From assembly GCA_946811185.2 (NCBI GenBank), contig OX328106.1:3780746-3844745 (forward strand): 64,000 bases of DNA. Direction: 5' to 3'. Origin of the DNA: Hippopus hippopus. Taxonomy: Eukaryota; Mollusca; Bivalvia; Cardiida; Cardiidae. Position numbers and translations under genes: made by a program. The notes below the pieces were generated by a model that worked only from the letters and a program-made list of their open reading frames with translations, searched no databases and had not been told where the DNA came from. Shown in pieces: positions 20,910 through 32,842 of the stretch. How positions within the stretch are numbered: the first letter of the stretch is position 1; each line of letters starts with the position of its first letter.

Positions 20910-23320
20910 AGAAACGAGCGCCTCAGATCCTCCTTATATCGAACGTTTTTTACTGGGGAACGCTTTTTTTTTTCACTCTAGAAGCCAAGCCTAGAAAACA
21001 ACACGTCATTCTGCAAGAATGAGAGCGTTTTAACAACCGATAATCTAATTTACAGAGTAATTAAGAACATTTCTGTGTCGTAATTAACCTTTCAAAAAGA
21101 ATGCTTTACGGTTTTTTTAGTAAAATGTATAGATCATAATCCGACGGTAAAAATCGTGAAGTCTGGGTACTGTTCACCAACCATTTGTTAGAACGTTCTG
21201 AAATATTTTCTAGAACATTGTTACATTCACTGACTACTATGGTTGGCTCTCTCCATTTAATCCCAAAAGTGCGCGGCTCTCTGATTATCTGGTAATGTTT
21301 TTCACGGTATAAAGGAAAGATATATCATAAAGGATTATTACATCAGTCTGAATTTCTGTGTGGTCGGACCAGCTTTCGTTTAGTGTGTAAAAAGGTTCGC
21401 ATCGCATTCGACCTTCAGTCTCCTCCGAGACGCACCTCTATGGACCACTCGTCACAACTCGGTCGATTCCGTAACTACATCTGATATAAGCCATAATTAT
21501 ACAAAGATAAATGATCTGACTAAAATTTACCAACATTATCTAAAACAGATATGCATGTACTTGTGTGAGTTCTCTGTACCGCGCATGTAGGCTACTTAGT
21601 ACAGAAACCTGTCCCTAAATGCGATTTTAGTTTTTTAACAGGTTGCATCCGGGTACAGAGACGATAGCCAAAAAATGGGCTAAATCTCCACACAGATTTT
21701 GTGCACACCCTCATATTTTCACAAATTGACGAAAAAAATAGAATTCGAACTTACCTGTTGCTTGCTTAGTCAATAGTTCTTTGTTTTAAATTCAAATATT
21801 TTCAATTCGAATGGTTAACATGAAAAAAAAATTATTTCATCTTTTAATCGAGATTTTACATTTCTCAAATAAACACAAAATGGCTGCCAAACAGTTCATT
21901 TTTTCCTGAGATGTCCATGCTATAAGCGACTTCTAAAAAGGCATAGGTTATGGAACGTTTGATAATTTTGTCCTTGGTCATGTGTGTCTGTAGAATTAAT
22001 TGCATTTTCGCTGCAATACAGATTAAACTGACGAAACAGAAAGTCAGTAAAGCGCTTTAGCTTTTCGCCTTTAAAATTCACGACAGATTTGAGACGGTAC
22101 GGTTCACAATAAAATTCCAAATATGAAAATCCATAACAATAAAATATTGATGCATAACATCAATGGCGCCGCAATTATTTGTTTCTGAAACAGGGTACAT
22201 TACAGCGGGTTAATTTTTTACGCCAAGGGCATCACTTGAACAAACTTCGTAGAGGTCTACGTGGTGATACTACATGACAAATATTTAAACTCTTGGTCAT
22301 CTGGGACAAGATCTGGTTTTTATCGATCTGGCAATGAAAGTACGGTATTTTACATGTTACAAAACAAAAAATTCGGTCCAATTAGAAAAACAAAGTTGGT
22401 ACGAGCTCGATCTGGTAATGAAAGTACCGTATTTCTACATGTATGTTAAAAAAAAACACTGAACCAGTCCATATAGTAAACAATATGGCTACCTCCACAG
22501 GCACTTTTCAAAAGTGAAAAAAAAATATAGTGAGACAGTTTTAGATAATGTTGGTATTTTTAGTTAGACCATTAATTTTATCGGTATATGATCAACAAAG
22601 AACTTGTTTTCTTTCAAAGTTTATGACGGACAAAAGTTCGGTGGCCAAGAAATTATTGTTTCCTAAGAGTGCAGCCAGTCTCGTTGGCCACCATTTTTAA
22701 GCAAGCAACCTGTATTTACACGTACACGTGTCGAGCGTATACTGAGGTCACAGCGAAAGCCTTTTGGGTTTTAAAAGTGCCTGTATTAAGCAATCACTTG
22801 TCTTATAAAGCAAGCACGTTTCGAGTATCCCCAGGGCACTTGCTTCGTACAAGTTCAAGTTACACTGAATAAATAATACTGTGGAATAAGAAACAATAGC
22901 TTAAAATCTGTCCACAACATCGACGCCAAGTGTCATACGATTCGAGCGAAATTCGGTCAAAATATACTTACGTGTAGAAAAAAAAATAGTACTGAATACT
23001 TTACACGGGATGGGCCTTGTAACAGTTTCTGATGTAAGTTCAATACTTACTACTGCATAAAAAATCCCCGGATGTTAACTACCACTTTTGTTACCAAAAA
23101 TAGCATCTTTCAAAATAGTATGTGGGATGTATCATTTAATTACTGAAGTGGGAAAAGTATTTCGGGAGAAATGGATTACGTAACTCGCGGTATATCGGGT
23201 AATTTGCATATAAATTGTGTAAAGGGACCGGTTTTAACGGGTTTATGTGTTAACTCTTCCTTTCTTAGGAGCGGGAACGTGTTGACACCGGAACACACGT
23301 CTTCCTTCAGATGATATCTT
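20910..23320. other. Longest repeat-poor stretch; no gene recognised
   Basis: No ORF above chance length and no domain. It contains scattered inverted matches: TACCAACATTATCTAAAACA (about 21528) against GTTTTAGATAATGTTGGTA (about 22538); CTCTGTACCGC (21570) against GGTACAGAG (21653); and ACCTGTTGCTTGC (21754) against GCAAGCAACCTGT (22700). They are not collinear, so I cannot define an element. May hold unrecognised non-coding exons. Confidence 0.4.
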
Positions 23321-23322
23321 GG

Positions 23323-23546
23323 TCCTAAAGCTGACTGGTTACAAAAAAAAAATATGGCAAAAGGAGAAAAATTAACTGCTATTGTCTCGCTGCTAGTACT
23401 GTTTATGTATCTAGGGAGAAATCACAGAGAGTGATCCTACAGCTGACTGTTTACAACAAAAAATGTAACAAAAGGAGAAAAATTATCCGCTAATATCTCG
23501 CTGCTTTCACTGTTTATGTATCTAGGAAGAAATCACAGAGAGTGAT
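23323..23546. repeat. Tandem duplication, 112-bp unit
   Basis: Units start at TCCTAAAGCTGACTGGTTAC (23323) and TCCTACAGCTGACTGTTTAC (23435). Both contain GGAGAAAAATTA, TCTCGCTGCT and CACAGAGAGTGAT. Non-coding. Confidence 0.85.
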
Positions 23547-23569
23547 TGGGTAAAATTTTTATGATATGG

Positions 23570-23735
23570 GCCCGTAATCACTGCCCATTCTCAAAAACAT
23601 GCTTAGTCTTATTCTCTAGATTTTTCCAGATTTGAAAGTAACACACCTTCTGATTGTATAAACCATTTGGTTTAGTCAATCAGAAGTTGTGTTGCTTTCA
23701 AATTTGGAAAATCTTGGAGAATAAGATTAAGAATT
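23570..23735. repeat. Palindromic MITE (CATTCT...AGAATG family)
   Basis: Imperfect inverted repeat centred near 23675 (CAGATTTGAAAGTAACACA / GTGTTGCTTTCAAATTTGG, and CTTATTCTC / GAGAATAAG). Related copy at 51870-52030; scraps near 14390, 28270 and 31995. Confidence 0.65.
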
Positions 23736-23814
23736 ATTTAAGAATGATTAGTACAGACAAACCCAGGCTTCACAACCGAAATAAATAAGTTCAACCCCGT
23801 AGCAACGCAATTTT

Positions 23815-23960
23815 TTCCTAGCTTGAAACAGGTCCTGGAAAACACTGTGAGAAATGGATAAAATGCTGGTAAACCAGCCTTTCCTGCTTTTCTCACATAG
23901 AATTTTTTCTACCCTTTCAAGAATAAATCCTGTTATTTGGACCATATTTAGTTTTCATCA
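23815..23960 (-). repeat. FB-A fold-back element, decayed
   Basis: GGAAAACACTGTGAGAAATGG ... ATGCTGGTAAACCAGCC, then a mutated opposite arm. The right half is largely lost. Confidence 0.65.
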
Positions 23961-24014
23961 TGCAAATACTTTTGATGCTTTTGATATGGCCATGTCGAAA
24001 ATTTCGTTGGCCAG

Positions 24015-24440
24015 TCTTACGAACAAAGTCCGTAACAAAGAAACAAATGAACAAATGCATAGCAGAATTAATACCGGGATGAAGCCATGCATGAAGGAGT
24101 GGTCTCCCGTAACACACCCCCTCTTAAAGTCATCATTTATTGATGACTCAAAGCCTTATTAGGCAGAAAAACCGTTTTTGGACAACAAATGGGATTAATG
24201 GCTCAATGGCCAATCCCGGACGAGCCCCCATCTTACGAACAAAGTCCGTGACAGAAACTAAAAGAACAAATGCATAGCATAAATACAGGGACCGGGCAGT
24301 ATTCGAACCTAGAACGCCCGGACGAAAGGCCAATACCATAACCACTGAGCCAAAAATAATTCTCCCTAACGCAGTTGATAGTTATTGTATTTAAACCGGG
24401 ATGAAGCCATGCATGAAGGAGTGGTCTCCCGTAACAGCCA
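24015..24440 (-). repeat. tRNA-like repeat with internal direct duplications
   Basis: Minus strand 24277-24351 reads TGGCTCAGTGGTTATGGTAT and GGTTCGAATACTGCC, a tRNA-like A/B box pair. CTTACGAACAAAGTCCGT occurs at 24017 and 24234; GGATGAAGCCATGCATGAAG occurs at about 24077 and 24399. Probably another SINE family rearranged by duplication. Confidence 0.5.
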
Positions 24441-24467
24441 GTAAGGCGTTAAAATACATGTATGTGC

Positions 24468-24668
24468 ATGAGCCATGCTGTGTTAATGCATTACAAAAAC
24501 TATCGTCTCAGGTCAGCCTGCGCAGTCCGCGCAGGCTGACCTGAGACGAAACTTTTTGCTATCGGTGAATTTTTTGCATTTCAAAGGACCAGTCTACCTT
24601 CGACTTGCTTAGTTTAATGCGTCATGGAGATACATTAAACCCACCTTTTGCCAGAGCGTGGGTCAGAT
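24468..24668 (+). repeat. FB-C with central deletion
   Basis: Perfect-looking core hairpin (TCTCAGGTCAGCCTGCGC and inverse, 24508-24546), then GACCAGTCTACCTTCGACTTGC, which skips about 60 bp, then the CACCTTTTGCCAGAGCG end. Confidence 0.8.
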
Positions 24669-24770
24669 GGTATTTCAAGTTTGATAACTATTTTGTGAAA
24701 TTTTGTTTTCAAAGTCGTCTCCTGAATACTGCTGATTGTTTTCGCAGTGTTTGTTTAGTTCCAAATGAAT

Positions 24771-24772
<2 letters not shown>

Positions 24773-24807
<35 letters not shown>
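24773..24807. repeat. (CT)n microsatellite
   Basis: Uninterrupted CT dinucleotides, about 17 units. Confidence 0.95.
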
Positions 24808-24810
<3 letters not shown>

Positions 24811-25150
24811 CTGTTCTCCAATATCAGGATAGATTTATTAACATAATTACATCATGATTCATAAAACATATCCAGATATGCCCCCCTCCCAATGGAGACA
24901 AAATGTAAACACAGATGACAAGTTGCTGTAAATTTATCTCTCTATTCAAACAGTGATAATGGAACGCGTCTTTTTTCATTGTGAGTCATCAAAGATAATT
25001 CTGCAAGTCATCATCAGTTGTTTAAAAGACGCTTTCAACTTTTTTTTTTTCACTATAACACCTGTGCTTTTGGAGTCATGAGTAAAAGAAGATTGTTGAT
25101 TGTTTTCGTTATGAAAACTTTTTTAGCCAAGCATTGCCGTCTATCTTTTT

Positions 25151-25505
25151 AAAGATACATATTTACTCGTTTTCACCCAGTTTTTTTTTTTTTAACCAAT
25201 TTCATCTTTATCTTATGAAACTATAATCATTCTTGTATCTTTTAGCCAAATGCTGTCCCTGACGGTTTAAATGTTGTACAGAATTCGACGGATAGAAAAT
25301 GCATTTCATTTTCTTGAGGCTATCTAAAGACATCGCAACCGCGGTTTCCGGTTTAAATCAAAGACAAATCCCTTGAGTTTCCTCATCCCATACACCACAT
25401 CTCGGTTTTTTATCTATGTTTACACAGCTATCTAGATTCTACACACTATCAAGTTTTAACAGCGTTTGTCTACTCTCTGGCTGTAAAGATACATCTTTAA
25501 AAGAT
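25151..25505 (-). repeat. E1 dispersed repeat, uninterrupted copy
   Basis: Reverse complement of the two halves of 12352-13059 joined directly (AAAGATACATATTTACTCG ... TCTGGCTGTAAAGATACATC). This fixes the borders of the nested E2. Confidence 0.75.
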
Positions 25506-25595
25506 ATTTCATGTTTTTTTACTAAGACACCGTTCTCCTTGTTTTAATTTGTCTGCTGTAAAATCAGTTTCGAAGTTTACAAGTGTTTTTTCTTC

Positions 25596-26390
25596 GTTAC
25601 CAAACGACAAAATTTAAGACCTATCCAAATTGAAAGCATCTGCAGACTAAAATGAAATGTAATTCAAGTGATGACACTTGTCCTCAAAAGGGTAGAAAAC
25701 ATTGTGGGAAAAAGGAGAAAATGCTGGTTACCAGCATTTTCTCCTTTTTTCCACAATGTTTTCAAAAGACCTTTTTTCCTCAGAGTATTTAAATATGGGA
25801 TTGTTTGGCAGCTGGTTAAAGATTTAAACGTATTAAATGCAGCAGAACCAAGAGTACATTCAGTGCATATATGTCAACTGCTGTATAGAGCAATTAACTG
25901 CCGTTATAGTTTTTCTTTAGCAGACAATCCCGTATTGAAAAATCTTGCGCAAGACCCTGAAGACCTTGAGGAAGGAAAACATTGTTAGAAAAGGACAGAA
26001 TTCGGGTGACTAGCATTTTCTCCTTGTCCCACAGTGTTCTCAATCCTTTCCAGGACAAATTATATCACTTGAGATTCGTTGAGATTTTGTCGTCTGCAAA
26101 TGCTTTCAATTTGGAAGACCGTAGAGTTCTGTCGTCTGGTAAAGCGTTTATTGATATTGATCACAGAAAGACACGCCCACACTAAGGATATTATTCAGAT
26201 ACTATTTGGATCAAGGAAATACTTCCCAAAATTTCTTCTCTTTTTTTCCCCAGATATAAAATACAAAAAAAAATTGTCACTTTACCAAACAATTCCAACA
26301 ATTCCATGTTTCAATGACCGGAGTAAAATGGTTTTTGATAACATTGTAACTAGCATCTCCTTTTCTCACAGTCTTTTCTACCCTTGAAAC
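25596..26390. repeat. Three FB-A elements (+, -, -)
   Basis: 25596-25830 (+) has a near-perfect hairpin. 25915-26150 (-) has only the right half well kept. About 26280-26390 (-) is decayed, with most of the palindrome deleted. Confidence 0.75.
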
Positions 26391-26900
26391 CGTGGGATGG
26401 CTTGTTCCAATCCCCAGCTCAGGCAACTTTTTTTCAAGGACAGATGATATTCATTGCCAAAGGATTCATCTCTCTCTTGATGCTGATCACTGATTGAACA
26501 GTGGTCATGTGAGAAAGCAGCCAGTGGCTTGGGAACAATATTGTGCAAAGTACTGGTAAAAAAAACTTTGGCAAAGCTTGAATAAGTACAATGGCCACTG
26601 CAATAATATGGGTTGCATCACGCGAAAAGGGGCATTCAGACATTTGCGTAAAGTTTCGTCTCGGATCAGCCTGCGCAGTCCGCGCAGGCTAATCCGAGAC
26701 TGCACTTTACGACTACGTTAGATTTTGTTCTTCAGTAGACTTGCGCAAAGCAGAAAATTACATAAAAACGGAAAGTATCGTTTCGGATTAGCCTGCGCGG
26801 ACTGCGCAGGCTGATCCGAGACGACACTTTACGCAAATGTCCGAATGCCCCTTTTCGCATGTTGCAGGCCATATAACTTAAATAATGTTCAAAATGGCGT
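26385..26900 (+). mobile_element. SINE-A copy split by an FB-D insertion
   Basis: SINE body CCCCAGCTCAGGCAAC ... GGCCACTGCAATA is interrupted at 26608, resuming at 26872 with TAACTTAAATAATGTTCAAA and ATGGCGT, the expected SINE continuation. The tRNA head is mostly missing. Confidence 0.75.
26608..26871. mobile_element. FB-D two-hairpin MITE nested in a SINE
   Basis: Right end GCATGTTGCAGGCCATA; left end mutated (TATGGGTTGCATCACGCG). Two hairpins with CAGCCTGCGCAGTCC- and CCTGCGCGGACTGCGCAGG-type cores. Flanking ATA/TA fits a TA-type target. Confidence 0.8.
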
Positions 26901-26944
26901 ATAGAAGAGCCATGCTCTGGCAAAACCATTCGTTAAGGACATAA

Positions 26945-27688
26945 TTATGGCAGAGTTTTTTCCTATGGACGGATTTCTTTTTTTCCATTTTTAATCAAAT
27001 AATAATATAATGTATGCAGAATAAAAGAATGAAAGGAAGGTCATATGTTACGGAGCAAAATACAAAGATACAGTTCTTTAGAGGGGAGTAACTCTTGTCA
27101 AAATTACAGAAAATAAGCTTTTGTCTTTAAACCTTAAATAAGTTTCTTCAAGAAACAAATACTGCTTAAGTAAATTATTTTGAAACATGATGTTTGCCAA
27201 TAGTAAAAGAAAGACTTAAGGCACTAGACAGATCACAGCAGCATTTAGGAATGTTATAACGTGTCAACAAATACTTTTTTTCCTGATCATTTTTCTGCAA
27301 TAAGAAAAATTTCAGTAGACAGATATCTTGAAAAAAAAAAAAACACTTTGCACAGAAATAGTACTTTCTAATACCTTTTTAAAAAAAAATTAAAAAAAAT
27401 ATATCAAACGGGGCATTTTTAAGAGATACGGTGCATTTTTGAAAGTAATTGATAAAATGAATTACCTCCCTTTACCATAAACGTTTATTTTGGTGTGATT
27501 TGGAACCTGATCATTTATAAATCTTCAATTTTCTTTCCACGTCTGTAATTTCCATGTATTTAAAAGGCAAGCGCCATACTACTGACAGAAATATACTACT
27601 TAACTGTCATAGTAACCCAATGGAATGTAACAGATTTACAAACAGGAAACATGCGCAATCTGATGTGCAGTGAAAACTATGATATATG
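26945..27688. other. No gene recognised
   Basis: AT-rich with many A/T runs. No repeat family matched. Confidence 0.5.
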
Positions 27689-27810
27689 TCCTTAAGGTCT
27701 ACGGCCCCTAACTCATGGGTAAACATCGACGTTTTCGTAAAAGCTATTCGGCCAATCACGTCAGCTTCCGTCTTTTAATATGAGAGTTAGGGGCCGTAGA
27801 CCTTAAAGGA
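27689..27810. mobile_element. Short MITE, single-unit form of the 1831-2170 element
   Basis: Termini TCCTTAAGGTCTACGGCCCC and its inverse GGGGCCGTAGACCTTAAAGGA. Inside is one GACGGAAGCTG-type unit (seen here as CAGCTTCCGTC), not three. Confidence 0.85.
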
Positions 27811-27819
27811 TTTATATAT

Positions 27820-28085
27820 ATGAGCCGTGCTCTGTAAAAAGTGGGCTTAATGCATCTGCGAAAAGTATCGACCCAGGTCAGCCTGCGCAGTCTGCGCAGG
27901 CTGAAATGGGCGGAAACTTTTCGCTATTAGTCAATTTTCGGTATGTCTAAGGACCAGTTTACCTCATGATTAAGCCGTTTTTTACAAAAAGTGGACATAT
28001 GGATCCATAAGTATGTCATGACTTACTTGGTATCATGAATCACGGAGATGCATTAAGCCCCCTTTTGCCAGAGCATGGCTCATAT
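27820..28085 (+). repeat. FB-C, full length
   Basis: GTGGGCTTAATGCATCTGCG left end, hairpin at about 27872-27910, ATGGATCCATAA, right end GCCCCCTTTTGCCAGAGCATG. Confidence 0.85.
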
Positions 28086-28329
28086 ATATTTGTCAAAATG
28101 TAGATTTCGATGTTTTGGGTTGTTTCTAATCTGTAAAACCAAGGTAAAAAATACTAAAGCCCCCATGCACTCTGTGATAATAAAAGGGGGCTGCATAGAA
28201 ATTACAGTAAGCCATTACATAGATAAACAATACTTGCAGAAAAAAATCAGTGTCCGTTTTATTTTAACTCGATTTCTAGATTTGGGAAAGTAACGCAACT
28301 TCTGATTGGCTAAACCATGCTCTAGAACA

Positions 28330-28450
28330 CTCACATGAAAAGCCCAGTGGATCTAGCGAGGCTCGAACACGGGGCCCCCAGGTCATGAGTCCTACACTTT
28401 ACTACTGAGCCACACAGGACCCCTCCTTTAGCTTGAAAACGGCGTTAAAA
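28330..28450 (-). mobile_element. SINE-B with internal deletion
   Basis: Minus-strand head GTGTGGCTCAGTAGTAAAGT ... GTTCGAGCCTCGC, then CCAGTGGATC-type body. The 3' part is reduced to AAAACGGCGTTAAAAATC. Confidence 0.7.
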
Positions 28451-28474
28451 ATCTAACAAATAAACATCTGAGTC

Positions 28475-29015
28475 TTTTATCAAACGATCCTGTGAAGTCA
28501 CTAACGGTAGACTAAAAACTTTTGAAAACATCCGCTTGCTTGATTAATTGATTAAATGGTGTTTAACGCCGTTTTCAACATTATTTCAGTTATATCGCGG
28601 CGGCCAGTGCTCCTATCCATGCTTTTCCGGAGTCTCTTTTACCAGTACTCCACACAATTTTCTTTCCAAGCCACTTGCTGCTTTCCCACATAACCATCGT
28701 CAAGATAATGGTCAGCGGTGAGAGAGGAATGAATCCTGTGGCAATGACTATCATCAATCCTCGGAAAGAAGCTGGCAGAGCCAGGGATCGAACCCACGAC
28801 CTCTTGTTCTCAAGTCCTGCACCCTACCGACTGAGCCACCGGGGCTCGGCACCTCTGCATGGGAAAAGAGGAAATGCTGCAAAAAAAAACATTTTCTCCA
28901 CTTCCTACGATGTTTTTCTATCCATTCAAAGACAAATACCATCGTCTGAGCCACATATACATTGTCGTCTGCTTTAAATATGGACAGGTCTAAAATATTG
29001 TCGTTTGTGGGGCAG
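28475..29015 (-). repeat. FB-A element interrupted by a SINE
   Basis: The left arm (CTTTTGAAAACAT, to about 28538) resumes at 28870 with ATGGGAAAAGAGGAAATGCT. The apex carries an A run. The right half continues to TTGTCGTTTGTGGGGCAG. Confidence 0.75.
28545..28858 (-). mobile_element. SINE-A nested in FB-A, full length
   Basis: Minus-strand head GCCCCGGTGGCTCAGTCGG and GGGTTCGATCCCTGG, complete body, tail ATCAATTAATCAAGC. I could not define a clear target-site duplication. Confidence 0.85.
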
Positions 29016-29089
29016 TTAATAACGAAATTACAATTTCGTGACCGAATTTCGTAATGACTTACATTTCATCCCTCTTCCACTCCATCTTG

Positions 29090-29310
29090 TGTTATCACGA
29101 CCCTAACGGACACGGCTTTAAAAAACATTGTAGGAAAAGAAGAAAATGCTGGTAACCAGCATTTTCTTCTTTTCCTACAATGTTTTCCACTCTTTCAAAT
29201 ACATGTACAAATTTCATCATTTGAGCAACATTTATTTTGCCGTCTGAAAATGCATAAAATGCTTTCAATTTGGAGCAGTCTAAAATTTTGTCGTCTGGTA
29301 AAGAGTTATA
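29090..29310 (-). repeat. FB-A fold-back element
   Basis: Hairpin arms are perfect over AAACATTGTAGGAAAAGAAG and its inverse (29120-29190). Both arms carry the same AAGAAG variant instead of GGAG. Confidence 0.85.
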
Positions 29311-29587
29311 TACCACATGACCTTGAACTTGTGAAATAATTTATGGCAAGCGACACTCCCTAAAGATACATTTTTACGCGCACTACTTTGTGACCTCCTT
29401 GTGTTTACACGTGTTTACTATCGCTGTCCCGTTCAGAGAAAAATATCGGAACTACTTTTTCATGGCGAATGGATGTTTTCATCTAGAATGTTCTGCCTTG
29501 AGTACGGTTTACCATCACAGAACTTTTGTTATCCAGAAAGTTTTGGTAGGATGGTTTAGTCCTTGGAGCGATTATTGAAACATAATT

Positions 29588-30005
29588 TAGAATGCTCTGG
29601 GGGAAAAAAAAAGGGGGGGGGGTTAATTGGCTTTTGACATGCAGTAAAAATTGCCCATGGCAGCAGGTTTCGATTTAGATCAGCCTGCGCGGACTACGCA
29701 GGCTGACATGAGTCGTTATTTTTTTTGCAGATGCAGCCCTCATATACATGTATGAGCCAATGTTCTATTAAAAGGGGGTTAAATGCATCTGCTAAACGTA
29801 TCGACCCCGATCAGCCTGCGCAGACTCCGAAGCCTGTTGGTAACTCTTTTGTATGTCCAAGGACCATCCTACATCAAGATTCAGTCAGCTGTTTGACACA
29901 ATAGATTTTTATGGATCCATAATTTACATGTATGTTATGACACGCTTGATATGATGCACTACCGAGATGCATCAAGACCCATTTTGCCACGGCATGGCTC
30001 ATGTA
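29588..30005. repeat. Two FB-C copies, divergent orientation
   Basis: About 29588-29745 is a minus copy lacking its middle. 29745-30005 is a plus copy with one hairpin arm lost (CAGCCTGCGCAGACTCCGAAG). Confidence 0.7.
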
Positions 30006-30019
30006 CGTATTTGTTTTAC

Positions 30020-30190
30020 AACTGTCGTTTAACAAGTTCTCACAACATTTATTTGTCATACTCAATGATTGCTTCCTTAACCAGTACTCGCGCGAATTGT
30101 GGATAGTCCCAAAAGTTGACCCTGTAAATCAAGGGATTCAAATCCAGGGCCTTTGATGTGAAAAGCCGATGCTCTACTACAACATCAATG
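30020..30190 (-). mobile_element. SINE-C, diverged
   Basis: Shares GTAGAGCATCGGCTTTTCAC, the GGATTTGAATCCCTTG B-box region and GTCAACTTTTGGGA with 11350-11535. Confidence 0.55.
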
Positions 30191-30319
30191 TCTCCAACAA
30201 AGACATAATTTTTGTCAAAAGCTGGGCTATCGGGAACTTTCACTTCATTTTTAGCTTTGATACTGATGTCGAGCAATATCTAAAGGTTCTAGAGACTGGT
30301 GTCGAAATATGAGATCTTA

Positions 30320-30595
30320 CTTACGAGTCTTGCTCTGTGTAAAGGGGGCTTAATGCATCTGCGAAAAGTATCGACCCAGGTCAGCCTGCGCGAACTGCGC
30401 AGGCTGACCTGGGCCGATACTTTTCGCTATTGGTTAATTTTCTGTATGTCTGAGGACCAGTCTACCTCATCAATAAGTCCGTAGTTAAAAAACTGGTTAT
30501 TATGGATTCAAAACGATGTGATGGCTCGCTCGCTAGGTATAATGCATCACGGAGATGTATCAAGCCCCCTTTTGCCTGATCATTACTCGTATACA
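30320..30595 (+). repeat. FB-C, full length
   Basis: Hairpin CCCAGGTCAGCCTGCGCG...CTGACCTGGG at about 30375-30413, all flanking blocks present, right end GCCCCCTTTTGCCTGATCA. Confidence 0.85.
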
Positions 30596-30639
30596 TGTAC
30601 TCGTACTTCCGCAGGATGAAATCTTATAGGTTGCCTCGA

Positions 30640-31010
30640 CGGATGGACAGATGGACAAAAATCAAAGGGCGGACGGACGGCTGGATGGGTGGATGGCTGA
30701 ATGAATGGATGGGTAAATGGATATACGGATGGATGAATGGATGGATGGATGGATGGTGGACGAACGGACGGACGGATGGATTAACGAACAGACAGAAAGA
30801 CGAAATAAATGAAGGTTGGTTTGGTAGATCTGCGTGTTTGCACTTTGTAAGGGTATGGATGGGTTTGGTAGGTTCACTAGTAGGTGGGTGATAGATGGAT
30901 GGGTTTGGCCGATGGTAAGTTTACAAGTAGGTTGGAGACGAATAGGTATGGTCGATGGTAGGTTTACAAGTGGGTGGTAGATGGATGGGTTTAATCGATG
31001 GATGGATTTG
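30640..31010. repeat. (GGAT)n-derived tandem repeat with higher-order ~66-bp unit
   Basis: GGATGGAT/GGACGGAC runs pass into longer units (GGATGGGTTTGG...GGTAGGTTTACAAGTGGG). Frames across it (rich in W, M, G, D) are artefacts. Confidence 0.85.
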
Positions 31011-31211
31011 GCAGGTTGATGAATTGATGGATCAATTTCGTGGGCGGGCTTTATCGTAGTTCTCAGTAAAAATTATGGTTTTATTTCATATGACTGTTCG
31101 TATATTTTAACACTTAGAGCGCCGAAGAAACCCAACTCACATAGACATTCTAGGAAAAAGAACATTATACGAGCAACGTTAAAGTTGCAATGTCCAGAAT
31201 GTTTTAGCAAT

Positions 31212-31290
31212 GAGGACAGCGTAGATCAAAGATCAGACTGCACGTTTTGTGCTGTCTGATCTTGATCTACACTGATCGCAATGGCAACTA
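31212..31290 (+). repeat. FB-B hairpin
   Basis: GCGTAGATCAAAGATCAGAC and inverse around loop ACGTTTTGTGC. Only the hairpin is recognisable. Confidence 0.75.
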
Positions 31291-32596
31291 TAGTTGTGAA
31301 AGGCGCTTTAAAATAGCGATTTAATTATTATTACTCATGGATGGATTAAACCTGGGTTACAAAGTCGAAATGATACTGACAAGTTTTTGTTACCTGTATA
31401 CAATTCACTGTGAACAACTGCTCATATAACGGCAATAGTTTGTCACTTGGTAATGCATGAACCAAATGTTTTTTTTTTCAGTAGAAATATATCAAATAAA
31501 ACAAATAAAAGGCTTATAAACCATAAACTTTAATCTAAAATATACATAAACATTACTAAGGCTATTTCTGATTGTTTGAACAACTTTATTTTAGCCCGTC
31601 AGAGACTTCATTACTCTGAAATTAGAACTAAACGAAGAATTTCATTCAGACTGGTTGGTGAATACGAACGCAGTATAATGGAAAATAGGACAATTCATAA
31701 CTTGACAATTAATACCAGGAATTTTTTTTCTTGGGACAAACGGTTCCATAGTAACTCGTACCCAATGGATTGAACCACAATTTTTGATAGAGCATTCTTT
31801 ACAGGAACACGGCAGCATTGGTACGATTGGATTGAGGTACGAGACATCTTTGGTAAGAAGTGCCCTAGACGCGAATTGTCTGGCCACAATTGTTTTATTT
31901 CCTGGTGCGATCAATCCTATAAACCAAATTGAATCAGCAACGAGATGCCCTGAATACCAACTGTCGGATACCTATCATCCTGTATTCACCGACCAGTCTA
32001 AGATTCATAAGATTTATAAACCATCTGGTTTTGCCAATCAGAAGGGATGTTACTTTCAAATTTAGAAAGTTCATGAGATTACAATATTGATGTTCTCAAG
32101 ACTGGTTTGTGGATACGGACTCTAGTACGAATTGCACAGGTACGAATTGTCCTAGAACAAAATAATGTGTCATTCGTCACAACTCGGCCAATTCCTTAAC
32201 TTACCACATCTAACATCGTCTGTATAAAGAGAGTTTCCATTTTGAAATACTGCCAGTCACATGATCTTAAACATGGCGGCGCCCCTGTAAATCGATTGAC
32301 AACGGCAACAGCAGTCACTATGATAAGCAACCTGTCGCTGAAAAATGCCAACGGAATTGATAGATTAACTCAAGAAATAAATGTACAAACCGTTTGTCAT
32401 TGGAAATGTATTTAGAAAGATTCCAACCGAAAATTGTGACTAGTGTTTTCTTTTTCTACGTGGAGTATTACGAATTTAGGAAACGGTAAAGCGGTGTATT
32501 TCCGGCGAAGAAAAGTACCTTGTAGGTGAATATCAAGGTACGTGATACAGCCGTGGGACTTGATCACCGAATCACTCGAGGTTTGCCGGATGCATA

Positions 32597-32598
<2 letters not shown>
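31291..32598. other. No gene recognised
   Basis: Frames of 65-93 codons on both strands at 31576-32065 overlap each other and lack domains. AACATGGCGGCGCC (YY1-like) at about 32270. CGTCACAACTCGGCCAATTCC at about 32168 is similar to CGTCACAACTCGGTCGATTCC at 21452, so a weak dispersed repeat is present. Confidence 0.4.

Positions 32599-32632
<34 letters not shown>
32599..32632. repeat. (GA)n microsatellite
   Basis: About 16 GA units followed by GGGGG. Confidence 0.95.
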
Positions 32633-32635
<3 letters not shown>

Positions 32636-32842
32636 CTAGGGAGGAAGGGAAGGATCCGATCATATAAAGAATATATCATTATACTTAGATATGCAACTGA
32701 TAACACAAAAAATAAACAATGGGTTAAGCCCATGACATGATATATTTATATAGAGATATAGATTACATACAGAGATAACTGTTTAAATAGGGTGCAGGTG
32801 TTCAAATAAAGATGAAAAGTAATTTTTTTTTAACATTCACTC

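Noticed and set aside
31576..32065. Overlapping ORFs of 65-93 codons on both strands
   Set aside because: No domain, mutually overlapping frames, no splice-supported structure.
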